A model generated the notes under the pieces. The model searched no databases. It saw only the letters and a program-made list of their open reading frames with translations, and was not told where the DNA came from. From NCBI GenBank assembly GCA_937896885.1, contig CALBNX010000064.1, positions 1-5,823 on the forward strand: DNA of 5,823 nucleotides. Reading direction: 5' to 3'. This document shows positions 1-5,244 of this stretch, piece by piece; position 1 is the first letter of the stretch; each line of letters opens with the position of its first letter. Source of the stretch: an uncultured Clostridia bacterium. GTDB taxonomy: Bacteria; Bacillota; Clostridia; Oscillospirales; Acutalibacteraceae. Position numbers and translations under genes: made by a program.

Positions 1-185
1 TTATCAGCTGTTCCTGTAAGAGCAAGAGGCTGACGAACGATGAGTTTAAGTGTTTCAAGACCGAAATAATCGTCGATATCTCTGTCGTTGATTGTGATTT
101 TACCTGTACCTGCATATACACGAACACGAGCTACAGATTTCTTTCTTCTACCAGTACCGTAGAAATATGGATTTGTTTCGTACAT
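1..185 (-). CDS. rpsI: 30S ribosomal protein S9 (N-terminal part, truncated by the window edge)
   Basis: S9 is a small-subunit protein of the 30S head whose C-terminal tail reaches towards the P-site tRNA. The first 61 residues are visible. They show the family pattern: a short N-terminal lead, then the basic GTGRRKKSVARVRV segment (residues 10-23), GTGKITIND (26-34), DDYFG (38-42) and IVRQPL (49-54). Family members are usually about 130 residues, so roughly half is missing beyond the left edge, including the tRNA-contacting tail. The start at 185 is fixed by a GGGAGG Shine-Dalgarno (complement of 195-200) nine bases upstream. It follows rplM by 19 bp in the widespread rplM-rpsI order and has no promoter of its own in the gap, so it should be transcribed from the rplM promoter. 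The identification is firm. Confidence 0.97.
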   Translation of the reverse strand, partial: MYETNPYFYGTGRRKKSVARVRVYAGTGKITINDRDIDDYFGLETLKLIVRQPLALTGTAD

Positions 186-204
186 AATTTATAGCCTCCC
201 TTTC

Positions 205-633
205 TTAGAATTCTCTTGTTTCTGGCTTCTGAGCAGCGTGCTTGTGCTCTGAACCACGGTATACACGAAGACGAGTGAGAGCTTCACGGCCGATTACTGT
301 ATCAGGAATCATACCCTTAACAGCTTTTGTAACTGCGAACTCTGGCTTTGTTTGCATAAGAGTCTTATACTTAACTTCTTTCATGTTACCAACATAACCT
401 GTGTGATGATAGTACATTTTCTGTTCAAGCTTGTTACCTGTAAGAACAACATTCTCAGCGTTGATGATGATTACATGGTCACCACAGTCAGCGTGAGGAG
501 TGAATGTTGGCTTGTGCTTACCTCTAAGAAGAACAGCAGCTTCAGCAGCTACGCTACCGAGAGTTTTACCTGCTGCGTCAAGCACATACCAGTTACGGGT
601 AATATCGCCCTTTTTTGGCATATAAGTTGACAT
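205..633 (-). CDS. rplM: 50S ribosomal protein L13
   Basis: L13 is an early-assembling 23S rRNA-binding protein of the large subunit. The 142-residue product has the normal family length and its landmarks: NWYVLDA (residues 14-20), the basic LRGKHKPTFTPH segment (36-47), GDHVIIINA, and the signature region KGMIPDTVIGREALTRLRVY (106-125) followed by GSEHKH and a QKPE end typical of L13. A second Met lies at residue 5. The first Met is preferred because a GGAGGT Shine-Dalgarno (complement of 642-647) sits eight bases ahead of it. It is the first gene of the rplM-rpsI operon, transcribed from the promoter at 674-702. The predicted 5' leader is only about 33 nt. B. subtilis-type L13 leaders fold into an autoregulatory structure, but here only a weak interrupted CGA/TCG plus AAT/ATT pairing is visible, so I do not call a leader element. 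Confidence 0.98.
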   Translation of the reverse strand: MSTYMPKKGDITRNWYVLDAAGKTLGSVAAEAAVLLRGKHKPTFTPHADCGDHVIIINAENVVLTGNKLEQKMYYHHTGYVGNMKEVKYKTLMQTKPEFAVTKAVKGMIPDTVIGREALTRLRVYRGSEHKHAAQKPETREF

Positions 634-673
634 AGAACTTTACCTCCGAATAATATTTTTTCATTGCTCGAAG

Positions 674-702
674 ATTATAGCAAAGCGGTTTTAAAAAGTC
701 AA
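674..702 (-). promoter_or_regulatory. Sigma-A promoter of rplM-rpsI
   Basis: On the minus strand this reads TTGACT (complement of 697-702), a 17-bp spacer, then TATAAT (complement of 674-679), with a TGC before the -10 hexamer that makes an extended -10. Upstream, the complement of about 705-723 is an A/T run resembling an UP element, as is common for ribosomal protein promoters. Transcription should start near 667, about 33 nt before the rplM ATG. The match is close to consensus, so confidence is high although it is a sequence prediction. Confidence 0.9.
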
Positions 703-807
703 CACATTTTTTATAAAATTTAACGAGACAAATATAAATCTTCATTTTTCTTTGTTTTTCTTTGATTTTCATATATTTTTCTTTTTTATTATTTTTGAAA
801 ATATTTG
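703..807. other. AT-rich divergent spacer, no gene
   Basis: This is part of the 323-bp gene-free interval between rplM and the TtcA-family gene. It is very T-rich on the plus strand and includes a perfect 10-bp tandem duplication, TTTTTCTTTG, at 745-754 and 755-764, followed by a decayed third copy. The part next to the rplM -35 may act as an UP element. The rest shows no supported coding potential and no RNA structure I can name. Confidence 0.6.
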
Positions 808-836
808 TTTACTTTTACATAAAATTAAGATAAAAT
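808..836 (+). promoter_or_regulatory. Probable sigma-A promoter of the TtcA-family gene
   Basis: TTTACT (808-813), a 17-bp spacer and TAAAAT (831-836) lie in an AT-rich context. This is one mismatch from TATAAT, and a fair -35. A start near 843 would give a leader of about 113 nt containing the three-hairpin repeat and the start-codon hairpin. AT-rich DNA gives chance matches, so this is less certain than the rplM promoter. Confidence 0.55.
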
Positions 837-861
837 GTTGTTAAGTATTACAAAGCATATT

Positions 862-935
862 TGTAGGGGCGAGACCTCTACATTCTCTCCCTCCGTCAAC
901 GCTTTCGCGTTGCCACCTCCCTCGTCAGATGGAGG
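862..935. repeat. Tandem three-hairpin intergenic repeat (REP/MITE-like)
   Basis: Three consecutive hairpins stand out as G+C- and pyrimidine-rich against AT-rich surroundings. Hairpin 1 spans 862-882, with 8 pairs including one G-T around a CGAGA loop. Hairpin 2 spans 897-912 and is a perfect CAACGC/GCGTTG stem with a TTTC loop. Hairpin 3 spans 916-935, CCTCCCTC against GATGGAGG, with one mismatch and a GTCA loop. The pattern of CTCCCTCCGTC, a variable palindrome, CCACCTCCCTC and then a GGAGGC end matches, from memory, a dispersed intergenic repeat in gut Clostridia. I cannot show other copies inside this window. The pentamer GCATA occurs just left (855-859) and at the right end (935-939), possibly a target duplication or chance. 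No T-tract follows any hairpin in either direction, so these are not simple terminators. Confidence 0.65.
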
Positions 936-960
936 CATAAAAGAAATGAGGTTTTTATGC
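935..960 (+). promoter_or_regulatory. Inverted repeat enclosing the RBS and start codon of the TtcA-family gene
   Basis: GCATAAAA (935-942) and TTTTATGC (953-960) are perfect 8-bp inverted repeats with a 10-nt loop (943-952). The loop carries the GAGG Shine-Dalgarno (948-951), and the 3' arm contains the ATG (957-959). In mRNA this could form a weak hairpin that hides the start codon. The 5' arm begins at the last base of the neighbouring repeat. The dyad is seen directly; regulation is inferred. Confidence 0.4.
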
Positions 961-1679
961 AAAAATTATTGAGTTTAGTCCGTGCAGCTGTTGATAAATA
1001 CAATATGATTGAAGATGGCGATAAAATCGGTGTTTGCGTTTCAGGTGGTAAAGACAGTGTTGTTATGCTCTTGTGCCTTATCAATTTAAAGATATTTTAT
1101 CCTAAAAAATTTGACCTTTGTGCCATTACTCTTGACCCTGTTTTTCACGGTGAAAATGCAGACTATTCTGACATCGAGAAAATCTGTAAAGATAACAATA
1201 TTGAGTATTGTGTTAAAAGAACTGAACTTTATCACATAATCTTTGAAGAGAGAAAAGAGAGTAACCCTTGCAGTTTGTGTGCAAGAATGCGTCGTGGACT
1301 ACTTCACGATACTGCAAAGGAATTAGGTTGCAATAAAATAGCACTCGGTCATCATCTTGATGATGCCGCTGAAACCTTTATTATGAATTTATTCGGCAAC
1401 GGCAGAGCTGAGTGTTTCTCACCTGTTTCATATCTTTCAAGAAAAGATTTATATATGATTAGGCCAATGATATTTGCATACGAAACCGACATAACAAGAG
1501 TTGCTAATAAAGAGAATGTTCCTATTGTGAAAAGTGAGTGTCCCGCTGATGAGAAAACAAACAGAGAAGACACCAAAAATCTCATTGCAGATTTAGAAAA
1601 ACGTTACCCTGCTCTTCGTCAGAAAATTGTTGGTGGAATGCAAAGGGGCAACATAAGCAATTGGGGTATTGACGAATGA
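957..1679 (+). CDS. TtcA-family PP-loop ATPase (tRNA 2-thiocytidine synthesis type)
   Basis: The product is 240 residues, in the COG0037/TtcA group of ATP-pyrophosphatases that adenylate a tRNA base before sulfur transfer (in the characterised TtcA, C32 to 2-thiocytidine). The PP-loop SGGKDS is at residues 29-34. A CSLC pair (Cys105, Cys108) follows, then RMRRG (110-114), GHHLDDAAET (131-140) and a third cysteine in SECP (Cys194). Three conserved cysteines in this arrangement are what TtcA proteins use to hold an Fe-S cluster. The protein is shorter than E. coli TtcA (about 310 residues), as is common for Firmicute relatives, so the exact tRNA position modified is not certain. The start at 957 has a modest GAGG site (948-951) with 5-nt spacing. 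The gene is divergent from rplM, and no clear terminator separates it from the next gene 82 bp downstream. Family assignment is strong; substrate is inferred. Confidence 0.88.
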   Translation: MQKLLSLVRAAVDKYNMIEDGDKIGVCVSGGKDSVVMLLCLINLKIFYPKKFDLCAITLDPVFHGENADYSDIEKICKDNNIEYCVKRTELYHIIFEERKESNPCSLCARMRRGLLHDTAKELGCNKIALGHHLDDAAETFIMNLFGNGRAECFSPVSYLSRKDLYMIRPMIFAYETDITRVANKENVPIVKSECPADEKTNREDTKNLIADLEKRYPALRQKIVGGMQRGNISNWGIDE

Positions 1680-1701
1680 ATACCTATTATATATAAAATT
1701 G

Positions 1702-1730
1702 TTGAAATTGATATAACAATGTGATAAAAT
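1702..1730 (+). promoter_or_regulatory. Sigma-A promoter of the DUF975-apgM-metY unit
   Basis: TTGAAA (1702-1707), a 17-bp spacer and TAAAAT (1725-1730), with TG at 1722-1723 giving an extended -10. Transcription should begin near 1737, leaving a leader of about 25 nt that contains the AGGGAGG Shine-Dalgarno (1747-1753). There is no room for a riboswitch or T-box between this promoter and the first gene. Confidence 0.7.
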
Positions 1731-1761
1731 CAATTTATAAAGAAAAAGGGAGGTTTTTTCT

Positions 1762-2643
1762 ATGGATATTCTCAATACAAAACTTATTAAAGCAGAAGCA
1801 AAAGCATTTATCAGTCAAGACAGAAAGTGGCTCACAATGGCACTTGCTTGTCTTCCATTAGTATTAGTTAATGGTGCTATTTCAGGTGGATTTAATTTTG
1901 CTGTTAGTTTCAGTGAAAATGGTGATGTTTCTTCTTCAAGTTTTTCAAGTGGTTCAAGCCTTATAGCTTGGTTGCTTGTTCCATTTATGATTGGTGCAGC
2001 AGGTTATTTTCTTAACCATCTTCGTGGACTGAATCCTGATTGGAAAAGCCTTTATCGTGAAGGTCTTGACAACTATGGCACATATTTTAAAGTTGGTGTA
2101 GTTACTGAAATTTTTATAGCTCTTTGGACATTCGTATTTATTATTCCTGGCATTATTAAAACTTATAAATGGTATTTTGTTCATCAGATTATTCATGATA
2201 ATCCAAACCTTGACGGAAAACAAGCAAGAGATTTAAGTGACAGAATGACGGATGGTTTTAAAACTGACATCTTCATTATGAACCTTTCATTCTTCTTCTG
2301 GATTTTACTCTCTGTTTTCACACTTGGTATTGCATATCTCTATGTTGGACCTTATATGGCTTGCACAAGTGCAATGTATTACGAAAACCTAAAGCACCAC
2401 GCAATCACAACTGGTGTTGCAAGACCTGAAGAATTTGGTATTCTTCCAGTTCAAGAGGAAACAGCAGAAAACGAATATGAGATTCCTGTTGTTCCATCAT
2501 ACATAGAAGAAGCAGTTACTGAAATCTCAAATGAAGAAATTGAAGAAATCGGTTCTGCAGTAGAAGAAGCACTTGAAGAACAGATTGATGTTCCAGTTGT
2601 TGAAGAAATCGTCGAAGAAGACGAAACAAATACAGAAGAATAA
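1762..2643 (+). CDS. DUF975-family integral membrane protein with acidic C-terminal tail
   Basis: This is a 293-residue membrane protein of unknown function. Family recognition rests on the DUF975-like core: IIPGIIKTYKW (residues 127-137), a DNP segment (146-148), then LSDRMTDGFKTDIF (158-171) running into a hydrophobic stretch with FTLGIAYLYVGPYM (186-199) and YYENL (206-210). Likely membrane segments are about 24-46, 67-87, 109-132 and 172-203; a Ser-rich loop (57-66) lies between the first two. No cleavable signal peptide is evident, because the N-terminus is charged and amphipathic. From residue 222 to the end (72 residues) there are 27 Asp/Glu and no Lys or Arg, giving a strongly acidic tail that is not part of the usual DUF975 domain. 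The start is set by AGGGAGG eight bases upstream. It is first in a plus-strand run with apgM and metY, but a hairpin separates it from apgM, so a functional link is not implied. Confidence 0.82.
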   Translation: MDILNTKLIKAEAKAFISQDRKWLTMALACLPLVLVNGAISGGFNFAVSFSENGDVSSSSFSSGSSLIAWLLVPFMIGAAGYFLNHLRGLNPDWKSLYREGLDNYGTYFKVGVVTEIFIALWTFVFIIPGIIKTYKWYFVHQIIHDNPNLDGKQARDLSDRMTDGFKTDIFIMNLSFFFWILLSVFTLGIAYLYVGPYMACTSAMYYENLKHHAITTGVARPEEFGILPVQEETAENEYEIPVVPSYIEEAVTEISNEEIEEIGSAVEEALEEQIDVPVVEEIVEEDETNTEE

Positions 2644-2649
2644 TATTCG

Positions 2650-2679
2650 GAATCGGGCATTCTTCAAAGTGTCCGATTC
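2650..2679 (+). terminator. Intercistronic hairpin, possible weak terminator or processing site
   Basis: GAATCGG (2650-2656) pairs with CCGATTC (2673-2679). The stem continues inward through a G-T, C-G, A-T, T-G and T-A pair to a six-base loop (2662-2667), about 12 pairs in all. It begins six bases after the stop codon at 2643. The following sequence (TATTATCATATTT) is T-rich but interrupted, so termination would be partial. No good promoter is visible between it and the next gene, so some readthrough to apgM is likely. It could also be an mRNA-stabilising or processing hairpin. Confidence 0.5.
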
Positions 2680-2706
2680 TATTATCATATTTCGGAGGCG
2701 TTATAT

Positions 2707-3915
2707 ATGAAATATGTCGTAGTTTTATACGACGGAATGGCTGATTATCCAGTTCCACAATTTGATGGCAAGACACCTATGATGTTGGCTAAAAAGCCAA
2801 ATTTCGACGTTCTTGCAAAAAAAGGTACAGTTGGTCTTGTTAAGACTGTTCCCGACGGAATGAAACCCGGTAGTGACGTTGCTAATATGAGTGTTATGGG
2901 CTTTGACCCATCAATTTACTATACAGGCAGAAGTCCGCTTGAGGCTGCAAGCATTGGTGTTGACCTTAAAGACACAGATGTTACACTTCGTTGTAATGTG
3001 GTTACTCTTTCAGACGAAGAAAACTATGAAGATAAGACAATGGTCGACTATTGTGCAGACGATATTTCAACTGAAGAAGCAGAAAAGATTATTGCTACTG
3101 TGCAAGAGCATTTCGGCAACGATATTTATAAATTCTATAGTGGTGTAAGCTATCGTCATTGTCTTGTTTGGGATAATGGTACAACTGACCTTGGCAATAT
3201 GACTCCCCCACACGATATTTCAGGCAGAGTTGTTGGAGAATATCTTTCAACTAGCGAAAATGCAACTGACCTTATCAGAATGATGAAGGAAAGCTATGAT
3301 TTGCTCAAAGACCATCCTGTTAATATTGAGAGAATTAAAAATGGTAAGCGTCCTGCAAACTCAATATGGCTTTGGGGCGAAGGCAAAAAGCCTGCACTCT
3401 CACCTTTTGAAGAGTTATATGGTATTAAAGGTGCTGTAATTTCAGCGGTTGACCTTCTTAAAGGTATCGGCAAATGTGCAAAGATGGAAACACCTGATGT
3501 AGAAGGTGCAACAGGATATATTGACACTAACTTTGTGGGCAAAGCAGAAGCTGCAGTTGAGTCACTTAAAAATGGTTGTGACTATGCATATATTCACATT
3601 GAAGCACCTGACGAATGTGGTCACAGACGCGAAGCTGAAAATAAGGTTCGTGCTATTGAAATCATTGACGAACAAGTGTTACCAATAATCTTTGATGGTC
3701 TTAAAGATTATGATGACTATAAAATTATGATTCTTCCTGACCACCCAACACCTATTGTCACTGCAACTCACGCATCTGACCCTGTTCCATTTATGATTTA
3801 TCATAAGAATAATGAAGTAGATGGTGTTGATACAATCAATGAAGAAACAGCAAAGGCAACAGGACTTTTCGTCGAGAGCGGCGTAGCACTTATGAAGAAA
3901 TTTTTGGAGGACTAA
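2707..3915 (+). CDS. apgM: ApgM-type cofactor-independent phosphoglycerate mutase family protein; possible homoserine kinase
   Basis: This 402-residue enzyme belongs to COG3635 of the alkaline phosphatase superfamily. Annotated members interconvert 2- and 3-phosphoglycerate, but a bacterial subgroup has been proposed to act as homoserine kinase (TIGRFAM 'proposed homoserine kinase'). The two-metal site looks complete: Asp9 (LYDGMAD), nucleophile Ser56 in GSDVAN (55-60), Asp302 and His306 in APDECGH, Asp345-His346 in LPDHP, and His355 in ATHASD. The YYTGRSPLEAASIG segment after GFDP is also typical. Length is normal for the family. The start has GGAGG (2694-2698) with 8-nt spacing. Its stop is 5 bp before metY, and the metY Shine-Dalgarno lies within its last codons, implying translational coupling. 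Pairing with a gene that consumes activated homoserine favours the homoserine kinase reading, but sequence alone does not separate the two activities. Family certain, substrate open. Confidence 0.9.
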   Translation: MKYVVVLYDGMADYPVPQFDGKTPMMLAKKPNFDVLAKKGTVGLVKTVPDGMKPGSDVANMSVMGFDPSIYYTGRSPLEAASIGVDLKDTDVTLRCNVVTLSDEENYEDKTMVDYCADDISTEEAEKIIATVQEHFGNDIYKFYSGVSYRHCLVWDNGTTDLGNMTPPHDISGRVVGEYLSTSENATDLIRMMKESYDLLKDHPVNIERIKNGKRPANSIWLWGEGKKPALSPFEELYGIKGAVISAVDLLKGIGKCAKMETPDVEGATGYIDTNFVGKAEAAVESLKNGCDYAYIHIEAPDECGHRREAENKVRAIEIIDEQVLPIIFDGLKDYDDYKIMILPDHPTPIVTATHASDPVPFMIYHKNNEVDGVDTINEETAKATGLFVESGVALMKKFLED

Positions 3916-3920
3916 TAAAA

Positions 3921-5192
3921 ATGAGTTATAAAATAGAAACTAATTGCGTTCAAGGTGCATACAGACCAAAGAACGGTGAACCAAGAGTACTCCCAATCAA
4001 TCAGAGTACAACATTTAAATATGACACAAGTGAAGCAATGGCAAAGCTTTTTGACCTTGAGCCAGGCTATATGTACACTCGTCTTGCAAACCCAACAAGT
4101 GATGCAGTTGCACAGAAAATTACAATGCTTGAAGGTGGCGTTGCAGGTGTGCTTACATCTTCAGGTCAGGCTGCAAACTTCTTCTCACTCATCAATATTA
4201 TGGGTGCTGGTGACCACTTTGTAAGTGCAGCTACAATTTACGGCGGCACATTCAACCTTTTCAATGTTACAATGAGAAAGTTAGGCATTGAAGTTACATT
4301 CGTTGACCCAAATGCAACTGAAGAAGAAATTCAGGCTGCATTCAAGCCTAACACAAAGGCACTTTTTGGTGAAACTATTGCAAATCCATCACTTGATATT
4401 CTCGATATTGAGAAGTTTGCAAAGGTTGCACACGCTAATGGTGTTCCACTTATTATTGATAACACATTCCCAACACCTATAAACTGCCGTCCATTTGACT
4501 TTGGTGCTGATATTGTTACACACTCCACAACAAAGTATATGGAAGGTCACGCAAATATTATTGGTGGTGCAGTTATTGACAGCGGTAACTTTGACTGGGA
4601 ACAGAATGACAAATTCCCTGGTCTTACACAGCCTGACGAAAGCTATCACGGTGCAGTTTATACAAAGGATTTCGGCAAAGCAGGTTATATTACAAAAATC
4701 GTTGCACAGCTTCTTCGTGACTATGGCTCAACGCCTGCTCCACAGAATTCATATTATCTTAATTTAGGTCTTGAAACACTCCATCTTCGTATGGAAAGAC
4801 ATTGTTCTAACGCTCTTGCAGTTGCAAAATATCTCCAGAACAATGATAAGATTTCTTGGGTTAACTACCCTGCTCTCCCCGGTAACAAGTATTATGACCT
4901 TGTTCAGAAATATATGCCAAAAGGCACTTGCGGTGTTGTTTCATTCGGTGTTAAGGGTGGCAGAGATGCAGCAGAGAAGTTTATGAATTCACTTAAACTT
5001 GCAGCAGTTGTTACTCATGTTGCAGATGCAAGAACTTGCGTTCTTCACCCTGCATCATCAACTCACAGACAGTTGAGCGACCAAGAACTTGTTGAATGTG
5101 GTGTTTCACCTGACCTTATCAGATTCTCAGTTGGTATTGAGAATGTCGATGACATTATCGCAGATATTGAACAGGCATTAGAACAAATATAA
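3921..5192 (+). CDS. metY: O-acetylhomoserine aminocarboxypropyltransferase / sulfhydrylase
   Basis: This PLP enzyme of the Cys/Met metabolism (trans-sulfuration) family should make homocysteine from O-acetylhomoserine and sulfide in the cytosol, the direct sulfhydrylation route to methionine. The 423-residue length fits MetY, which is longer than MetB/MetC (about 380-400). Visible landmarks are the N-terminal ETNCVQGAYRP (6-16), YTRLANPT (52-59, with Tyr52 and Arg54 contacting the cofactor phosphate of the partner subunit), TSSGQAA, IIDNTFPTP (PLP-ring Asp180), HSTTKYMEGH with Schiff-base Lys205, and HPASSTHRQLS followed by IRFSVGIE near the C-terminus. The start is supported by GGAGGA (3906-3911), located inside the end of apgM, with 9-nt spacing. 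It is last in the transcription unit, ahead of the terminator at 5200. No SAM riboswitch or T-box is visible in the window upstream. The family also contains O-succinylhomoserine and O-phosphohomoserine users, so donor specificity is inferred from similarity. Confidence 0.95.
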   Translation: MSYKIETNCVQGAYRPKNGEPRVLPINQSTTFKYDTSEAMAKLFDLEPGYMYTRLANPTSDAVAQKITMLEGGVAGVLTSSGQAANFFSLINIMGAGDHFVSAATIYGGTFNLFNVTMRKLGIEVTFVDPNATEEEIQAAFKPNTKALFGETIANPSLDILDIEKFAKVAHANGVPLIIDNTFPTPINCRPFDFGADIVTHSTTKYMEGHANIIGGAVIDSGNFDWEQNDKFPGLTQPDESYHGAVYTKDFGKAGYITKIVAQLLRDYGSTPAPQNSYYLNLGLETLHLRMERHCSNALAVAKYLQNNDKISWVNYPALPGNKYYDLVQKYMPKGTCGVVSFGVKGGRDAAEKFMNSLKLAAVVTHVADARTCVLHPASSTHRQLSDQELVECGVSPDLIRFSVGIENVDDIIADIEQALEQI

Positions 5193-5199
5193 AAAAATT

Positions 5200-5228
5200 A
5201 AAGGGACGATAAATCGTCCCTTTTTATT
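5200..5228. terminator. Bidirectional rho-independent terminator between metY and upp
   Basis: AAAGGGACGA (5200-5209) and TCGTCCCTTT (5214-5223) form a perfect 10-bp stem with a TAAA loop. On the plus strand the stem runs into TTTTTATTTT. On the minus strand the other flank gives TTTAATTTTTTT. It starts eight bases after the metY stop and lies between two converging genes, so it should stop transcription of both metY and upp. Confidence 0.93.
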
Positions 5229-5244
5229 TTATCATTATTATATT

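Noticed and set aside
352..630. Plus-strand open frame of 92 codons opposite rplM
   Set aside because: Antisense shadow of a certain ribosomal protein gene; low-complexity and without a ribosome-binding site.
634..667. L13 autoregulatory leader
   Set aside because: The predicted leader is only about 33 nt and shows only a weak, interrupted stem. I cannot match it to the known leader without a covariance search.
862..935. CRISPR array or rho-independent terminators
   Set aside because: The three stems have different sequences and no regular spacer spacing, and no T-tract follows them on either strand.
896..1084. Minus-strand open frame crossing the hairpin repeat and the start of the TtcA-family gene
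   Set aside because: It overlaps a well-supported gene on the other strand and its composition comes from the repeat. No Shine-Dalgarno is visible.
1698..1734. Dyads ATTGTT/AACAAT and ATTGA/TCAAT overlapping the promoter at 1702-1730
   Set aside because: They could be an operator, but 5-6-bp arms with 10-18-bp spacing are expected by chance in such AT-rich DNA and there is no second copy.
2451..2660. Minus-strand Ser-rich open frame opposite the DUF975 gene end
   Set aside because: It is the antisense of Glu codons in the acidic tail (GAA/GAG read as TTC/CTC in another frame), with no ribosome-binding site and no known homology.
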